Positions 32,884-43,900 of a DNA stretch of 64,000 nt are shown in pieces (within the stretch, counting starts at the first letter, position 1; every line of letters begins with the position of its first letter). The notes beneath the pieces are model-generated. The model was given only the letters and a program-made list of their open reading frames with translations. It had not been told where the DNA came from and did not search any database. Origin of the DNA: Cryptomeria japonica (lineage: Eukaryota > Streptophyta > Pinopsida > Cupressales > Cupressaceae); contig NC_081415.1 of the NCBI RefSeq assembly GCF_030272615.1, positions 235,287,803 through 235,351,802 on the forward strand, written 5' to 3'. A program made the position numbers and the translations under genes.

Positions 32884-33952
32884 ATTTTACTGTTTATTTG
32901 GCTCTGATATGATGTACATGTACTATTTTATATGATATGTACTTTTTTATGGACTTTGCACATTTGTTTACACGTGTAATTATTTTTTAACATTGTATAT
33001 ATTGTCTTGGATGTGCACATACTTTATATATATGGATAGTTGCATAATAGGATTATATCATATATATTTTGTGCATACTTTATATATTTTGTGCACATTA
33101 GATATTATGTGGAGTTCATCATGTTACCATCCAGATATATATATGGATTAGATATTATATGGATTATGTGGACTTGAAATTTTATTTTTGGAATTTTATT
33201 TAAATAACTTGTGATTAGATAAACTAAAGGTGTACATAATGAACTAACAATGATGATAAGACCAAAGTATCAAAACATATCTTATAATTATAACATATTC
33301 TAAATTAAAAAGTATTAATCATCATAGATAAGCAAAATATATAATCAAATATATAATTACCATTACAATAATAATGATGATAAGAGAAAAGTATCAAAAC
33401 AAATATATTGAATAGAACTTGATTAAAACATAATTATCTCATTCATAAATTTGACCAATACTCTCTCATTTATGTATATTACACAAAGTGTAATCAATAA
33501 GACCTATCTAAAATAAAATAAACATTCTATTTAAATTATAATAATAAGGATTTATATCTCTCAAAATACAACATAAAGTATGCACAAATGAATAGTAGTC
33601 ATTGAGGCAAAGTCTACTCTGAGAGACCTGGAAAAAAATAATACATATGATTAGTTTTTATAATAAGGATGCATTGAATTTAAAATACAACATAAAGCAT
33701 ACATCACGACTCTTCAAAGGGATTTTCCTTAAAGGTACAAAACTTTAACTTGTAATTATTCAAAATGAAACATAAAGTATGCACAAATAACTTGGTTTTC
33801 ATTGATGCCTTCTATTTGTGGTAGACTTGAAACAAAATTACTAGATTAGATGTTATAATTATGATGCATGATTTAAAATGTTATATATAATATGCATCAC
33901 GACTTTTAAAAGGGATGTGGATTAAGGGTTCAAATTATAACCCACTTGATAT
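32884..33952. other. Intergenic AT-rich stretch between converging genes
   Basis: No gene is recognised. Three related segments around AACATAAAGTATGCACAAAT/AACATAAAGCATACATCACG lie near 33570, 33690 and 33770, suggesting local duplication. It may contain small 3' exons of the minus-strand gene, which I cannot define. Confidence 0.4.
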
Positions 33953-36417
33953 TCATTCTGTTATACCATTTGCATCCTCTCTCTTTTGCAAAGCATCTAT
34001 AATTGTCTCATGCTCTTCCATAGAGAGAGTCCATAATTATTTATTAGCAGGCCTGCCACGATATCTATCCAATTTTATATTAGTTGCCACTACCAAATGC
34101 GAGTAATGTATAATCTTCTTCTCTAATTCATAATCTTCAAATGCGGGCAATCCATTTTTTCTTGTTAGATATTTGCGTAGCCAAGTGCCAACAACAACCA
34201 TAGATCCTGTTGGATAGTCATAACCATCATCATATACTCGAGGAGTGGTAGGCTTATGTTTTGGCTCTACACAACGAGCCAACCATTACTCTGTCCCCTC
34301 TTCATTGTCCTCTGGTGCAACAACAACATAGACATGTCCTATGCACAAATTTTTTTTATTTTAAATATTTCATGAGAAATAAAAGAAAAAATATACACTG
34401 TAAGATTTCCTATATATGTACTATTTAATAAATCAAAATAAATTTTAAAAACAATTTTACCTTGTTGTATAAGATCTGAAATGCGATCATAGTCATTTGA
34501 TGCAAACATCTGATCCATATCTTCATCAATTCTTTCATGCAGATCATTTGCATCTATGGGTGTCAATGATCTTTGTTGCCATTCTTCAACCCATTCTTTA
34601 TTCTCACAAAATTCCCAATCTCTAGAAACACAAAACTGACAAAAGCAAGCAAGTTGCCTTGTGAATATAGTCCATGTGTTTGAATTAGAACTCTTAAACA
34701 AATGCCATTTAGCTGATCCAATGATGGTATTACAATCATGTCGAATAGGAATACTATCTTCCTCTACCAACCAGAAGAAACATCGAATTGCAGAGTTCTT
34801 AGTTGATCCTTTTGACAACTTTGAATTGCACTAATCTACAACTACACTAGCATCTCTGAATTTTGTTACATCCTCGAATTTCAATTGTGCTCTAGCAAGA
34901 GCTCTTTTTACATAGACACCAGCTCCATCGTGTTCCCCCTTACCATGTCCCGCTTCAAAAAAACTCCATAAATGTTGGACATTGGTTATCTTGTGAACTT
35001 TGCATAGCTAATAAAACATTCTTGCATTTTTGAATTGTCCAGTGCAGTTATCTGACCATATCATATGTTGTTTCATGTCAATTTCTCTTTCCTCAAGATT
35101 ATCATGAAATACCTCGAAGCAATGCTGAACAAACTCTGACAAGGGTGATCGCTTATCACTAACATAGATATGATACTCGCTCAAAAAATTTTGTTATCTT
35201 CTGTACTATCATGGTCATGTCTATATATAATGTGCACAAATATTGCCACTTGCACTGAGTTGTAGTATTGTGATTGAGTTTCCTCTTGTGGTTTTAGAGT
35301 ATAATTTTATGCAAAATTCACAACTGATACTATTGTTCCAACTGGAAATGTGTTCTTGCATATGTGAAACTGTCCATCAAGCCATTGGGCATGTTGGGAA
35401 TGTTTCACATATTTTGGAACAATATGACTTTTAAACTCACTGATAAACGCATTCACACTATTCTATTCTGTAATCAATTCTAAACGTTTCCCCACCTTTC
35501 CATCCTTTAGAGGGTATTCTATATTTTTAAATCTCCTAACATCAACCATTTTTTGTCCAAACTCAAATGAAACATGTTCATGCAAACATTCACCTATCAA
35601 AGAATAGTTCCCACATAAATTGCAAAGGCCATAAATGCATGAACTGGAAAGAAATAATTGTTCATTAGGTGGTTTACAAAATAAATTGCAATAAAATCTT
35701 TTATAGTTTCAGGTGGAACATAAACACCACAATCCTGCACAAGATCATTACCATGCAACATACAATGTATATATCAAAAAACATCAAATTAACTTAACGA
35801 AACTAAACATGAGTTTTACAACAACAAGATATTCTTTGTTTATTGATTTTAACATACCAGGGTTTGCATTTTTCAAATGATCTTTGACTAATTCGTAAAT
35901 TCATTAATACAGATTCATCAGCAAATTTTTTAAAGAATTCAGTTTGAGTCATGTCAAGAAGATGTTTTGGATGAGGATCACAAATTTTTGATCCCACCCT
36001 TAACTTTAAAACATCTCTAGCATTTGATGAAACTCTAGTGTTATCATGCCAAAATTTTGCAATTAATTGTTTAGTTTCATCATTTAATTTCATATCCGAC
36101 CTTTGAAGTCTACCACTAAAACTCCAACAATGGTTTACTGGATCAATTTCAATTGTGTCTCTTCTTTTGGCCGCTACGATGTAAGTTCAAATATCCACTT
36201 ATATCAATTAACATTCTTTTACTAACAATTGTTTTGTCAACTATAGCAGTTGTTATAACTCTACATGCTACATTCTTATCTTTAGATCGACTTGTCTTTC
36301 CGATAGAATCGATGGCACTGGCAACAATAAATACAACTTGCTTATATGATTCATCTTTTCTTTTTGGTTTTGCATAAATACTTATTTTTTTCATGACTTT
36401 ACGCATTTTTAACATTT
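33953..36417 (-). pseudogene. Transposase-like gene, C-terminal exons (unnamed family)
   Basis: Reading minus: AIVDKTIVSKRMLIDISGYL (about 36240-36185), the block starting MKLNDETKQLIAKFW (36093), FAIYVGTIL (about 35610), and QEETQSQYYNSVQVAIFVHI (about 35290-35225). Next come HMIWSDNCTGQF (about 35072-35040), FFEAGHGKGEHDGAGVYVKR (about 34970-34900) and DWEFCENKEWVEEWQQRS (about 34625-34560). An exon ends at 34461 (CAAG|GTAAAA), and a final exon starting near 34336 runs GHVYVVVAPEDNEEG to LDRYRGRPANK and stops at 33953. The S-D-N-C...Q-F and H-G-K-G...D-G-A-G blocks resemble an RNase-H-fold transposase core; the catalytic role is inferred. Stops and frameshifts (for example near 34290, 34060 and 34995) show decay. 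The N-terminus lies at 52529-53035, beyond element B. Confidence 0.65.
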
Positions 36418-36422
36418 TTATT
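36418..36422. repeat. Target-site duplication of element B (left copy)
   Basis: TTATT, repeated at 52524-52528. Confidence 0.93.
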
Positions 36423-36649
36423 TGTAGTCACATAAATCTGTCCACTTAATTAAATGAATATTTAATATTTATTTGATTATTTAAACCATCAATTAATAAT
36501 TAATTAAATTAATATATTTAATTAATTCATCTTAACCCTCTTCTCCTATTAATTAAATAAATTATTCAATTTATTTGATTTAATTCACTTAACCAAATTC
36601 ATACCATTAATTAAATAAATAAATCATATTTGTTTAATTAAAATATTCT

Positions 36650-36830
36650 CTCACATTTAAATAAATTAATATTTATTTAAATCCCCCAAAATCCCACCTC
36701 TCACATTTAAATAAATTAATATTTATTTAAATCCCCCAAAATCCCACCTCTCACATTTAAATAAATTAATATTTATTTAAATCCCCCAAAATCCCACCTC
36801 TCACATTTAAATAAATAAATAATTTATTTA
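36650..36830. repeat. 50-bp tandem repeat within the LTR of element B
   Basis: Three identical 50-base units starting TCACATTTAAATAAATTAAT (36651, 36701, 36751) and a partial, altered fourth (36801). The same array is at 50922-51102 in the 3' LTR. Each unit contains the inverted words ATTTAAATAAAT and ATTTATTTAAAT. Confidence 0.92.
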
Positions 36831-37842
36831 AATCACCTTTATCCTCCACCCACTTGTATTTTCCTACAAAAGCAAGTTGCACAACTATTTTAAATAAATT
36901 ATTTATTTAAAATCCTATTTATCCTCACCCACTTGAAACCTTTAATGGTTTCCCTTAAAGTAGTCAAACTTGATGGCTTTAAAGTCTTCAAACTTGATGG
37001 CTTCCTTCTATAGTCTTCTTAAGACTTTAATGGTTTTCCTTAAAGTCTTCAAGCCTTTAATGGTTTCCCTCAAAGTCTTCAAGCATTTTATTGCTTTATC
37101 TTCATTTTTCTCATTTAAATAAATTAATATTTATTTGAATATTTATCCAAATGCAAATTACACCATTTAATTGAAATAAATGATTTTATTTTAATTGAAA
37201 ATACCAAAATTTCTCCCACTTGCATTTTCCTACAAAATCCACTTGCATGCCTAAACCCCTTCTAGATTCTTCTAAACCCTTCCTAATTAGCCTAATCCAT
37301 CCCTTAAATATTGTCACATTCCTAAGCAAATTGGAGTCACTTCTCAAAGACTCCAAAGTCTTTGAAAAGCAATTAATGCTTTGTGTGTTCAACAAATTAA
37401 CCCTCAAAGTCTTGGATAACCTTTGAAAGCTTCCAACCTTCAACCACTTAATCCCCAAAGTCTCCAATAACCATTAATGGTTAATTCAACCCTCCCACAT
37501 GGTTAAAACATTTGTTTTGACTCAACCTCTACCCAACCCAAAGGTCTCATCAGGCCATTAATGCTTTGACCATGATTATCTCTTAAACATTTGCACAAAG
37601 GTTTATCCTTGGATTAACTCTTAATCCAATGGGTAATCTTAATTTAGACTTGACCCTTACCTTCTAGATAACCATGAGGTCTTCTCAGGCCTTTAATGCC
37701 TCCAACCTCTTCTCTCAACCCAATCCTATGTTGACACTTGTCACCATTTTATTGGTGCCAATTGTGCACATGGATCCCCAACTTTCAAACTTGGCCCTTG
37801 ATTAAACCGCTCAATCTTAACCCTTCATTTCCCTATTTCTTC

Positions 37843-37850
37843 TATAAATA
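37843..37850 (+). promoter_or_regulatory. TATA box in LTR of element B
   Basis: TATAAATA preceded by CTATTTCTTC, also at 52115-52122. It implies transcription starting near 37880, about 370 bp before the LTR end. Confidence 0.75.
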
Positions 37851-38253
37851 GAACCCTTCTCCTCAAGCAAAAGAGAGAAGCATTTTAGAGTATTGTTGTT
37901 ATACTGGCATTAGCATAGAGTTTTTTCATAGCATCACTATCTACTCTTGCATAGTATTTGCTTATCATATTCAACCATCTTGAATCTCCATATGGCATCC
38001 ATGGCTAGTGCTAAAAGCTGAGAGCTACACTCATTTGGGACTTGGAGAGGAGAGGAACAAGGGAGGAGCAACTATGAGCATCTTGATTAGCTATTTCATT
38101 TTATGTTTATATGCTTTCTATTTCATGCTTAATATCTCTCTTGATATGCCTGTTTAGGATAATCTTTTGTTGCTAACACTAACGTTTGTTTCTTGTGCTC
38201 TTGTGTGTGTTGCCATCAAACAGATTTTCTAATCCTTTTTGCAGAGCATCATT

Positions 38254-38281
38254 TGGTGAACCCGACGTGAATCGAACACGC
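38254..38281 (+). promoter_or_regulatory. Primer binding site of element B (tRNA-Trp type)
   Basis: TGGTGAACCCGACGTGAATC and the following GAACACGC form a 28-base match to what I recall as the 3' end and T arm of plant tRNA-Trp. The reverse complement folds as a T arm (GCGTG, loop TTCGATT, CACGT) followed by CGGGTTC-A-CCA. It begins two bases after the LTR. Confidence 0.75.
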
Positions 38282-40976
38282 AAAAAGATCATTTTTTTTT
38301 TTTAACCAATAACATGTTTGAATGTTGAAAATGTCACACAGGTTGCGATTTTGACACTGTTTTGGTGCGTTTGGCATTATTTTGGCGCTATTCCCCCTGT
38401 TTCAGTGCTTTTCCCTTCTCTGTCTTTCCCTTTCTTTTAGTGCGTTTGTGTTAAATAGTGCCTCTGTTCAAACGCAGACTAGCGCTATTGTAACAAAACA
38501 TTGTACAAATCACTTTGTAACCAAAAAAAAATAAAAATTAGGCTTGTAGAAGCCCACCAAATAGGCAGATTTTACTAACTATTTTTCTCTTTTGTGCAGA
38601 TTTAAATTAGATTAAAGAGTAGATTTATATTTTTTACTAACTTGTTTTTGAAGTTGGTTTTAAAAATGAATTCACTTTTTATTTTGGTTTAAAATTAACT
38701 TCACATTTCAAATTTGGGCTTTTAAAAAAGAATCACACATTTGTTTGGGGCTCTTAAAAAGAATTTCATTGTTCAAAGGTAAAAAGAACCACAAACTTAT
38801 ACAAAAACAACTTTATTTTTTTTTGCAAGTTAGGAAACAAACTTCGTTTTGGTGCTTAAAATCAACAAGGCAAATTTTATTTCTTGTATCAAGATAAAAC
38901 TCACAATCCACACTTCCATTTTTGGTGCAAATAAAATTCACAATCAACTTGTCTCATTTTCAAAGCAATTTTACTTCATGCAAACGTGTTTTTTATTAAG
39001 TTGACCAGGATTTTCAAATTCTAGTTTACTCAAACAATTGCCTTTGAAAATTAAAAAGAACACCATGATTGTTGGAGCAACATCTCCAAATAGTTAGATC
39101 ACATTGCAATGACAGATTAAAAAGAACAAGTGTTTTTCGTGCTTGGCACACTTGTGCAAAGAGTTGGTCGAGTGGTCCTACTTCTAACACACACTATCCT
39201 CTCCCTTGGCTTTCGTGGTCCTAGGTGCAAGAGAAAAGTGTTAGTAACACTCAAAATTTTATCTTTTTAAGAGAGGCCTGCCAAGAGACACATCACTCTT
39301 GGGAACGACCTTGAGCGGTAAATCCTTCGAGCCGCTATAGAAATCAGGTGTGAGCGAAAGCTGTAGCCTTGGGTATAGCTGTTCCTACAGTGTAACTGGC
39401 CGAAAGGACAAATGGGCCCCACCACCAGTTACAAGGCTCTTAAGTGAGTCACTGCAGAATGAACTTATGTCCAAAAACATCGAACATGACTAAACACCTT
39501 TAAGTAGTAGCCCACCCGTTCTATTGATTGAGGATATTTGAGGTATAATTTAGTGCAAGAGCATAGATGGTTTTGCTCCCAAGATACTCACCATACATAT
39601 TTCCTTGAGTAGAAACATAGCTTTTTGAAAGGTCACTTGTGGCTTGATAAAAGTGGTGACTCCCCCATCATAGGGATCATCTATTTGTTATGCTCGTGCA
39701 AGACTTAGTATATCACATCCTTACCTGCCACGGCGGGATTCATAAGGTATGTAGTACCAAAGTCGAAGAAATATCAAGATGTGGGCTAAATTTATCACAA
39801 CTGGCCATTTGACCTTAGGGATAAAGAGTGTTTGAAGTGTGTTCGTTTTACAGACCTAGTGCAAATTGAGCCGACTTCAGGCTTTGGAATTACACCTTAA
39901 AATAAATCTAAAGGAAGGGTCAAAAACAAGTCCAAGGATTGGGTTGATCTAGACCCATACTCATTTGTGCCTTTTGAGGCAACATTCTTGTGTTTGTGTG
40001 CTTGCTTTGTTTTCTTGTCAAAGAAAAATCAGAAAATCAATCCCAAAAACAAAGTATTCATCCAACATCTGTCAACACAACCAAAAACATCAAAAACAAG
40101 GTACAAACAAACAAAGAATAAAAAATTTATGACCATTCTTCACATCTTGCGAAAGAAGAAGTGTCATCAGAATATCACCTTGAAAAGGAGACCACTAAGC
40201 TCAAAGGCTTTAATCAAAAGGAGGAAATTCTTCTATATCAATCGACAAATCTTTGTCTCCCATAGAGTCTTTCTACATCGCATGCGTCTCTATCTTCAAG
40301 GTAAAACAAACGAGTTTGATTCCAAATCATTGAACCGTAGAGCTTTTATGCAATATAGAGCTCTGAGTTATCACAAAAATCAAGGAGGAAAGATTAATCC
40401 CAAATTCTTCCCAAACATTTGTATCACCTACAACACAGCTCGAGAAGTGCCACCAACACCTGAAAGGGAAGAAGAAGAGTTTGTTCCATTTGTGACACAA
40501 AGTTTTTATTGAAAGATTGAAAGTTGAAAACAAAAACATCCATCATCTCATTCATACATCATTATTCCATCATCAATCCATTCCAAAAATTCTCAAAGCA
40601 TTAAGAGGTTCTTGTCCCAAATTCTCTTTTTAGATATTGCTTGAAATCAAACACATCACATCACTTTTTAGATTGTTTCTACATCTAGGATAAGTTCATC
40701 CTAAGAGACACATCTACGCAGGTTAAAACTAGTTCATGAGTGAATCCTCTCATTACTAGGTAGTCAAAATCTGTAACACATCTCAGATTTCTCTACACCT
40801 TATCACATCCAAAATCATCAAAACAAGCAAGCAATTCAAAGAAGGAATTTTGGTTACATCTATCTTAAAGTGCTAGAGATCTACATACAAACACAAATCA
40901 CCAACCATCAATCTTTCATTTCATCAACAACTCATCATCATCTTCAATCAACTTCAAAACCAAACTTGTAAACAAA
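38282..40976 (+). other. Long leader of element B
   Basis: A 2.7-kb untranslated leader. About 39280-39480 is a mixed-composition, stem-loop-prone block (GAGCCGCTATAGAAATCAGG and flanks) that differs from the AT-rich remainder and may be the packaging or translation-control region (inference). An ORF at 39967-40512 is listed separately. Confidence 0.6.
39967..40512 (+). CDS. Small basic ORF upstream of gag in element B
   Basis: A 181-codon frame starting MPFEATFLCLCACFVFL, then a strongly basic middle (KNQKINPKNK; RYKQTKNKKF; LKRRPLSSKALIKRRKFFY) and a more structured end (LNRRAFMQYRALSYHKNQGG) closing with an acidic EREEEEFVPFV. No family is recognised. Ogre-type elements are known for an extra ORF before gag, and this may be the counterpart. 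It is also possible that only the part from about 40130 is translated, or none. It is uninterrupted in a young element, which mildly favours reality. Confidence 0.45.
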   Translation: MPFEATFLCLCACFVFLSKKNQKINPKNKVFIQHLSTQPKTSKTRYKQTKNKKFMTILHILRKKKCHQNITLKRRPLSSKALIKRRKFFYINRQIFVSHRVFLHRMRLYLQGKTNEFDSKSLNRRAFMQYRALSYHKNQGGKINPKFFPNICITYNTAREVPPTPEREEEEFVPFVTQSFY

Positions 40977-43900
40977 ATGGCTCAAACCCGATCGCGATCA
41001 AGGCAACGAGAAATAGAAATTGAGGAAGAAGAGGACAACCTCAATGAATTTCAAGAAGCACTTGGAGGAAATGTGAATGATGAAAACCCAAGTACTCCCA
41101 CTCCTTCAACAATCGAAAGGGTTCAGCATAACCCTCATTTTAACAGATTGTTTGATGAAATACTCAGGAGCAATGCGGATGCTCACTTCTTAAAACTCGC
41201 TCAAGAAGGAGCCAAACTCCCCTCTGACTTTGATCTTGCCCAATTAAGGCAAGCATCAGAAAGACAAAGTCGCCATGAGGAAGAAAGAGGTAGAAATCAC
41301 ACCAGATATAACATTCCTCGAGGTAACCCACCACCTCCTCCTCCAAATGAAATGGAGATGTTGCGGCAACAAGTCGAGAATCTCGCCCAACAACTTCATA
41401 GTGGTGTTAAGACCAATCAATTCTCACTTAACGACATCTGTCCCTATCCGTTTGATAGGAATCTTTATATGCCACCCTTTCCACGCGGGTTCGAAACACC
41501 AAAATTCGAAAAATATAGAGGAAAGGGAGATCCTCGTGATCATGTCAGAGAATTTCATTCCGCTTGTCTCGAAGTGGCATATGAAGACACATACCTAATG
41601 CGCCTCTTTCCCCAAAGCTTGGGAGGAACAACCACATCATGGTTTTCCCGACTTCCAGGAGGCATTAGAACATTTGAGGAACTCATCCAGAAGTTCCTAT
41701 CTCATTACTCTTATAACATTGAACGTGACATCACCATGGCTGATCTATGCAATACCAAACAAAAACCAGGTGAACTATTCTCAGTATTCCTGCAACGATG
41801 GCGCCAAATGTCTAGCAGACGTTCTCTTCAGTTACCTGAACGAGAACTAGTGGAAATTTTCATTTCCAACTTAAACGAAGAAATGGAATTTCACCTGGAT
41901 GTCAAAGATACCGATTCTTTTAACGATATGATCACCAAAGGTATAAAGTGTGAACGGGCACTCATCAAAAAAGGACTCATCAAAATCTTTAATGAACCAA
42001 AAGATGCTCCTCGCCCGCGCTTCAATAGCGATAAACCGAACTTCTGGAACAAGAATAAGAACATCGTCAACGATGGAGTTGTGGATGCTCGGACTGTCCA
42101 AAATGCACAACCTGTGGTTCGGTTTGCAGGACAAAATCCTCCACCTCAAAATAACACAAATGTTCCTCTTAATCAAGGTCGCATCACATCTCATGATGAA
42201 CCAAGACCTCGTCCACAAAAACAAAAACGCACATACACTCCCTTAGGGGAACCCATTGAAACAGTGTTGCGACAACTCCTCTCTCAAAATTTGGTCACTC
42301 TACCTAAGCTATCAAACTATGAGCCTCAAGTCAAACCGGCATGGTGGAGAGATACTGAACATTGTGAATTCCATCAAGGAAGAGGACACAAAACAAGTAA
42401 TTGTCACCGATTGAAAGATCTCATTCAGGATCTTATTGACCGAGGAGAAATTGAAATTGAAGGGCATGACCCAAAAACAACCAATAATGATCATCAGATG
42501 TTCAAGAATCCACTTCCATCGCAAGATCAAAGGGGTCCTTCGACGTCCAGTCGAGGTCCTGATACCACTGATTATACGCAAGCTGCGTATAATTACACTG
42601 TCAATCACCTGTATGATGCCAGTGAACAAATTGCAACCATAACCTTCAAAAATCCCACCTCAAATTGCAATGTTGTTACGCGTCGTGGCAAAGTTACCAT
42701 CAAGGCAGCTCCACAAGGCACCACCTCCATCCCAAAGCAGTACAATCTTGTGGAACAATTAGACAAAACCCCTGCGCTTATATCCATCTTGGAGCTTTTG
42801 CGTCTGTCACCCTCTCATAAAACAATCTTGGATCAAGCACTCCAAGAGGCGTCAGTCCCTGCAAACCTGAACACGGACCAATTTCAAGCCATGGTTGGAA
42901 GTCTAAAGTCATCACCTTGTCTCACTTTTTCTGAAAGTGACAACTCTTCCTTCCAGCAACCTCATAACGCCTCACTACACATTGAAGGCTTCGTCAACCA
43001 ACACAGGATCAAGCGAGTCTTGATTGATAATGGAGCAGGCCTAAACATTTGCACACTACAGTTGGTCACAGCATTGGGCTATGCAGTAGAATCAGTGGAT
43101 CCTCGCAAGAAGATCACCATCAAGGCCTATGATGATGCAGAGCGTTCATCCAAAGGAGCTGTGGTACTACCAATCCGAGTAGGCCCTGTGGTAAAGCACA
43201 TCATCTGTCAGGTTCTGGACCTTCCTCTGCCATATAATCTATTATTAGGGAGACCTTGGATACATGCCATGCAAGCCGTTCCATCTACCTACCATCAATG
43301 TATCAAGTTCCCACATAACGGTGTAGAGATCACAATCCTGGGCGATGCAAATCCCTTTGCATTTTGCCATAATATCAGCCATCAACTAGAGATTACTGTT
43401 CCTAATAATAGGGAAGCCATTTCCTCCACATCATATGTAAATCCTGCCTCTCTTGCCAGTTCGAACACCCCTATGCCCAAGCAAGAAAAGCTTAAAATGA
43501 AAGTCGCAGAGGAAGGTCCTGGAGAATACAACTTGAGTCAGCTCTTTTGTGTGGGACAAATGCCCACTTCTCCTAGAACACATGGTAAACCACAGCAGTT
43601 GCTCCAGCAACCACTAATCACGCCAGCATGTGCCTTAACGCCTTTCATCCTTGGAAAGAGTCAAGAGGAAGAAACACAAGATGAGGACCTAGCGGACTGG
43701 ATCTATAAGGATCCCATCACCACTGATAAACCGCAAGTTACACTTCCTACGGAACAGTATGGTAAAGGCCTCCTCATTATGCAAAGAATGGGGTATGATG
43801 GTCAGAGTGCTTTGGGATACTGCAAACAAGGACGACATGAACCACTGCTGCCAGAGTTCAAGCCCAAAGGTAATACAGGCCTAGGCTTTGAAAAAGAGAT

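Larger units (their letters stand above)
36423..38251 (+). repeat. 5' LTR of element B
   Basis: 1829 bp, TGTAGTCACATAAATCTG...GCAGAGCATCA. It carries a 50-bp tandem repeat, TATAAATA at 37843-37850, and short CTTTAATGGTTTCCCT/CTTTAAAGTCTTCAA repeats. Open frames here recur identically in the 3' LTR and are not genes. Confidence 0.95.

Noticed and set aside
32884-33952. Attempt to find terminal inverted repeats of the two-gene element near its genes
   Set aside because: No stretch here, or in the spacers left of 30769, pairs convincingly with the GC-rich block at 53211-53300 or with any other flank.
37186-37467. 93-codon minus-strand open frame, identical at 51458-51739
   Set aside because: It is inside the LTRs of element B and is duplicated only because the LTRs are duplicated; no codon structure or family match.
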